64,000 nucleotides of DNA from an uncultured Oleispira sp. (GTDB lineage: Bacteria; Pseudomonadota; Gammaproteobacteria; Pseudomonadales; Oceanobacteraceae), in the NCBI GenBank assembly GCA_913019965.1, contig CAJVZR010000005.1, positions 1 to 64,000 on the forward strand. Direction: 5' to 3'. The notes below the pieces were generated by a model, which saw nothing but the letters and a program-made list of their open reading frames with translations, was not told the DNA's origin and searched no databases. This document shows, piece after piece, positions 60,949 to 64,000 of this stretch. A program made the position numbers and the translations under genes. The stretch's first letter is position 1. Every line of letters begins with the position of its first letter.

Positions 60949-62988
60949 ATGATTCGATCCATAAAGTGCACGGTTGCCGCATTAATCATTACGAATTCAA
61001 TGTTGAGTTTTGCTGTTAATGAAGCAGAACTTGATAACATTAAAATTACCGCCAAAGATGATCCTCTCACTGAGATTTCAACAAAGAAATTATTGCGCAT
61101 GCCTGGAGCCGGCAATGACCCTTTAAGAGCCATTGAAGCTCTGCCCGGCGTCACCTTCACCACTGGCCGCAGCTCTGAACCAGCAGTACGAGGCTCGTCA
61201 CCCGATGATAACCGCTATATCATCGACTTCATGCCCGTTCTCAACATCTTCCATTTTGATGGCTCGAGCTTACTTAACGATAATGTCATTGAAGATTTTA
61301 AGCTAGAAGCAGCGGCTTTTGGTGCTGAATACAATGACGCAACAGGGGCTGTCATTGAGGCGAATTCGCGCGCACCTTACCAAGATAGAAAGCAGGCAGT
61401 GATTGACTTTAGCCTGCTCAAAGCCGGTATTTTATTAGAAACTCCGATTACCGATAATCAAGCAGCCTACTTGTCAGTAAGACAAAGCTTAATCCACTTG
61501 TATGTTGAAAACTTGCTTGATGATGAAGATTTTGAGTTCACTACAGTGCCTGAATATTACGATTACCAAGCCAAATATCACATTCAGTTATCCGGTGGTG
61601 ATACCGTTAGCATACAAGCACTAGGTACTCGCGATCGAGCAGGCTTGTTATTTGATGAAGACTCCGATGAAGTTAAACAGGATCCTGACTTAGCCGGTGG
61701 CATTGAGTTTAATTCCTACTTCCACTCTCAAGGAATTGTTATCGATAATGCCTTATCTGAAACCACACGCTTGAAAACTGGGTTTTCACACATGCTAAGT
61801 GACTTCAGCTTAGGACTAGGTCTGGATAATAGCCTTAAAGCGAGCTCAAATGACTATACCTTGCGTTCCCACTTATCAACGGACCTTAATCTAGAACATA
61901 CCCTGCGAACAGGTATCGACATACTAGAACGTCACATCGACTTTTTTGGTGACCTAACCGCCCCTGCTTGTGACGAGTTTAAGCCAGACTGTCGTTTAGT
62001 CGATGGTAAACAACAGATTGTTGAAAGTGATAATCTCAAAATATATAACTACGATGTGTTCCTTGCTGACGATTGGTTTGTGAGTCCAACCCTGACATTA
62101 ACACCGGGCATTCTTTGGTCTTATGATGACTATTCAGAGCAAAGCTTTACTCAAGGAAAATTTAAGCTGCGCTGGGAAATGATGGATTATTGGTGGCTAA
62201 ACTCGGCATGGGGTCAATATCATAAGTTCACCGATAATTTTGGCGAAGTAGCAAAAGGCTTTGGCAATCCCGATTTAAAGCAATCCACTTCAGAACACTA
62301 TACCCTTGGTTTAGAGCACCAGATAAACGAATCCACCCTAATAAAATTCGATACCTACTATAAGACCTTTGGTGACCTGGCCGTTTCACGCGCTGATAAA
62401 GACTCGGTTTACCCTGACCTAAGTGATGAACAATACTTAGCACTTCCCCGCTATACCAATGATGCCGATGGCGATGCTTATGGTTTTGAACTATTTCTTA
62501 ATAAAGCTTTCAGTGAAGGTTGGTATGGCTGGCTTTCAGCGGCATATTCCGAAACCCGCCGACGTAATACCCTAACTGGCGAAGACTTCAAATACGCTTA
62601 CGATCAACCATGGATTATTAATCTCGTTTCTAGCCATGAGCTCAATGAAAACTGGACGATCGGTTTCAAGTGGCGCTATCAAAGCGGTCAGTTAATTACC
62701 CCAATCACGGGCACTAACCCTAGTGCAGATCCTGAGAACCCTGAACTAGTCGATCCAATCTATGGAGAGTTAAATTCAGAACGTCTATCAGCAAGCCATA
62801 AATTGGATGTACGTCTAGATAGAAACTATCAATATCAAACGTGGAATATGGATTTATATGTTGAAGCATTGAATCTTTATAACCGAGCCAATGTCACAGG
62901 TTATGAATACAACGCCGACTATACTGAAAAAGAAGAAGTTACTGGGCTTCCCATGATTATTTCTTTTGGTATTAAGGCTAATTTATAA
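60949..62988 (+). CDS. TonB-dependent outer-membrane receptor
   Basis: This 679-residue precursor has a signal peptide (about 20 residues) and a plug domain (about residues 45-140: KKLLRMPGAGNDPLRAIEALPGVTFTTGRSSEPAVRGSSPDDNRYIIDFMPVLNIFHFDGSSLLNDNVIEDFKLEAAAFGAEYNDATGAVIEANSR). A 22-strand-type barrel follows, ending in a Phe-rich strand (MIISFGIKANL). Both a TonB box and ligand remain unidentified. The ATG at 60949 sits 7 bases after AGGG, better than the ATG at 60943. It lies 97 bases after the CbiX-like gene and 23 before the NrtS-like gene. Confidence 0.88.
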   Translation: MIRSIKCTVAALIITNSMLSFAVNEAELDNIKITAKDDPLTEISTKKLLRMPGAGNDPLRAIEALPGVTFTTGRSSEPAVRGSSPDDNRYIIDFMPVLNIFHFDGSSLLNDNVIEDFKLEAAAFGAEYNDATGAVIEANSRAPYQDRKQAVIDFSLLKAGILLETPITDNQAAYLSVRQSLIHLYVENLLDDEDFEFTTVPEYYDYQAKYHIQLSGGDTVSIQALGTRDRAGLLFDEDSDEVKQDPDLAGGIEFNSYFHSQGIVIDNALSETTRLKTGFSHMLSDFSLGLGLDNSLKASSNDYTLRSHLSTDLNLEHTLRTGIDILERHIDFFGDLTAPACDEFKPDCRLVDGKQQIVESDNLKIYNYDVFLADDWFVSPTLTLTPGILWSYDDYSEQSFTQGKFKLRWEMMDYWWLNSAWGQYHKFTDNFGEVAKGFGNPDLKQSTSEHYTLGLEHQINESTLIKFDTYYKTFGDLAVSRADKDSVYPDLSDEQYLALPRYTNDADGDAYGFELFLNKAFSEGWYGWLSAAYSETRRRNTLTGEDFKYAYDQPWIINLVSSHELNENWTIGFKWRYQSGQLITPITGTNPSADPENPELVDPIYGELNSERLSASHKLDVRLDRNYQYQTWNMDLYVEALNLYNRANVTGYEYNADYTEKEEVTGLPMIISFGIKANL

Positions 62989-63011
62989 GCAAGACATAAG
63001 GAAACACATCG

Positions 63012-63257
63012 TTGAAATCAAATAAGCCAACTTGGTGGACAATCGCTTTTCGACCAGAGGTTATTAAACGCTCAGCTCAAACATCATTAATAGTGGGCAC
63101 ACTACTCGCCTTTATCAATCACGGAGACGCTTTATTGGCATTAAACATGCCATTAGAGCGCATCGTAAAAATGATACTGACATACCTAGTACCGTATGTT
63201 GTATCAACAAGCGCCAGTATAGGCGCCATTCAACACCACGAAAAAAACCAACAATAG
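63012..63257 (+). CDS. nrtS: NrtS-like small membrane protein
   Basis: This 81-residue protein with two membrane segments matches the nitrate/nitrite transporter NrtS family: WWTIAFRPEVIKRSAQTSLIVGTLLAFINHGDALL and KMILTYLVPYVVSTSASIGAIQ. The start codon is TTG, preceded by AAGGAAA; no ATG lies in frame nearby. The small size is normal for the family. It stands 23 bases behind the TonB receptor and 12 before a thioesterase, so may be co-transcribed with both. Confidence 0.83.
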   Translation: MKSNKPTWWTIAFRPEVIKRSAQTSLIVGTLLAFINHGDALLALNMPLERIVKMILTYLVPYVVSTSASIGAIQHHEKNQQ

Positions 63258-63269
63258 TAAGGAATACCA

Positions 63270-63725
63270 ATGTCCGACTTATACGATTATCCTGTAGTCA
63301 TCGAAGTCCCCGTAGCTTGGGGTGAGATGGATTCGTTTAAGCATGTAAACAACGTCCACTACTTCCGCTATTTCGAAAGTGCCCGAACAAAGTATGTCGA
63401 AGAATTAAAGATTCTCGATTTTATGAATGATTATGCCAAAGGTCCTATTTTGTCAGAGACCTCGGCTAAATACCTCGCTTCCGTTAGTTACCCCGACACT
63501 CTATCAGTGGGTATACGCAGCATCAAAGCGGAAGGGGGGAAACTCATTCAACAATACGCTATTTGGAGCCATCAACAGTCTCGATTAGTCACCAAAGGCG
63601 AGAGCACTATGCTCTTCTTCGATTATAAAGTGGGTAAGCCTTGTGATATCCCCACCGAATTGGCTCAACGCATGGTTAAGCTAGAACCTTCTCTGGCATT
63701 AACTCTCGCTGAAGGCAGCCATTAA
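63270..63725 (+). CDS. YbgC/FadM-type acyl-CoA thioesterase
   Basis: This 151-residue 4-hydroxybenzoyl-CoA thioesterase-type hotdog protein has the core VAWGEMDSFKHVNNVHYFRYFESARTKYVEEL (about residues 15-45), with the catalytic Asp, followed by PILSETSAKYLASVSYPDTLSVGIRSI. AAGGAAT lies 5 bases before the ATG. It cleaves acyl-CoA esters of undetermined chain length. This is the third hotdog-fold protein in the window. Confidence 0.9.
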   Translation: MSDLYDYPVVIEVPVAWGEMDSFKHVNNVHYFRYFESARTKYVEELKILDFMNDYAKGPILSETSAKYLASVSYPDTLSVGIRSIKAEGGKLIQQYAIWSHQQSRLVTKGESTMLFFDYKVGKPCDIPTELAQRMVKLEPSLALTLAEGSH

Positions 63726-63811
63726 TATTATCTTTCCTGAGGGTTGTTTTATTCTCGCGCAACCCTCACATTAGCTATTCATAAGCAAATCTAGCCTAAG
63801 GCGGAATAAGA

Positions 63812-64000
63812 ATGCTAATCGGTAAACGCGAAGAATTCGATCTTAATGAAATGGCCATCTTCGTGCGCGTGGTCGAATCAGGTAGTTTTACGGGTGCTGC
63901 CAAAGCATTAGGCCTACCTAAATCAACTGTAAGCCGAAAAATAACCCAATTAGAAGAACGCTTAGGGGTACGCCTAATTCAGCGTACAACTCGCAGCCTC
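63812..64000 (+). CDS. LysR family regulator (5' part, cut by the window end)
   Basis: The first 63 codons encode a LysR-type winged helix-turn-helix: [56 protein letters not shown]. The N-terminus resembles the AaeR/LeuO-like LysR subgroup that begins with [17 protein letters not shown] ribosome-binding sequence lies 7 bases before the ATG. The remainder is outside the window. Confidence 0.88.
   Translation, partial: MLIGKREEFDLNEMAIFVRVVESGSFTGAAKALGLPKSTVSRKITQLEERLGVRLIQRTTRSL

Noticed and set aside
1..64000. Genomic island, prophage or insertion sequence
   Set aside because: No transposase, integrase, tRNA-flanked repeat or abrupt change in codon use was seen; gene order is that of ordinary chromosome.

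Overview
The window reads as ordinary chromosome of a marine gammaproteobacterium, most likely an Oceanospirillales-type lipid or hydrocarbon user (Oleispira/Bermanella/Thalassolituus-like). This rests on gene content (SO2930-type diheme cytochromes with a beta-helix partner, FadL, DUF1302/DUF1329 proteins, a VolA-like lipase, NhaD, a SufT-type suf operon) and on the AT-rich, gammaproteobacterial codon use. It is an inference; no rRNA or other marker gene is present to fix the taxon. I saw no tRNA or rRNA gene, prophage, insertion sequence or CRISPR array.

Layout. 0-6 kb: RDD membrane protein, two diheme c-type cytochrome lipoproteins, a parallel beta-helix lipoprotein and a membrane-anchored AraC regulator. 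6-10.5 kb: lptF-lptG (LPS export), divergent pepA, and a YciH/SUI1 protein. 10.5-20 kb: TetR regulator, hotdog-fold proteins, FadL, a SnoaL-like protein, a DsbA-like protein, two spondin-domain proteins, TcdA and several unknowns. 20-27 kb: a complete sufBCDS-sufA-sufT operon with its divergent Rrf2 regulator and an operator-rich 320-base control region. 27-33 kb: a ThrE-like exporter, then a lipoprotein-rich locus around a two-component system. 33-44 kb: housekeeping genes (fpr with finR, yffB-dapD, cinA, an ABC exporter, nhaD). 44-57 kb: a lipid/uptake block made of volA-DUF1302-DUF1329, a divergent thiolase, and a TRAP transporter with a T-component lipoprotein. 57-64 kb: DUF2147, PIN-PhoH ATPase, CbiX-like chelatase, TonB-dependent receptor, NrtS, a thioesterase, and the 5' end of a LysR gene.

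The most interesting structure is the 29.3-32.9 kb locus. Between a PepSY/response-regulator/kinase/Bor-lipoprotein operon on the + strand and a 33-codon peptide plus three related small lipoproteins on the - strand lie two near-identical 19-base direct-repeat boxes in opposite orientation. Each sits exactly 8 bases upstream of a -10 hexamer (TATAAT or TATACT). This is the layout expected for class-II activation by an OmpR-family regulator, and it suggests one divergent autoregulated envelope-stress regulon. Other notable items are a two-hairpin element that spans the stop codons of sufB and nhaD with compensatory base changes, a dispersed ACCACGGAG repeat family at three intergenic sites, suf operator repeats, AraC-type phased repeats, and a TRAP system of the TAtT (tetratricopeptide-associated) kind.
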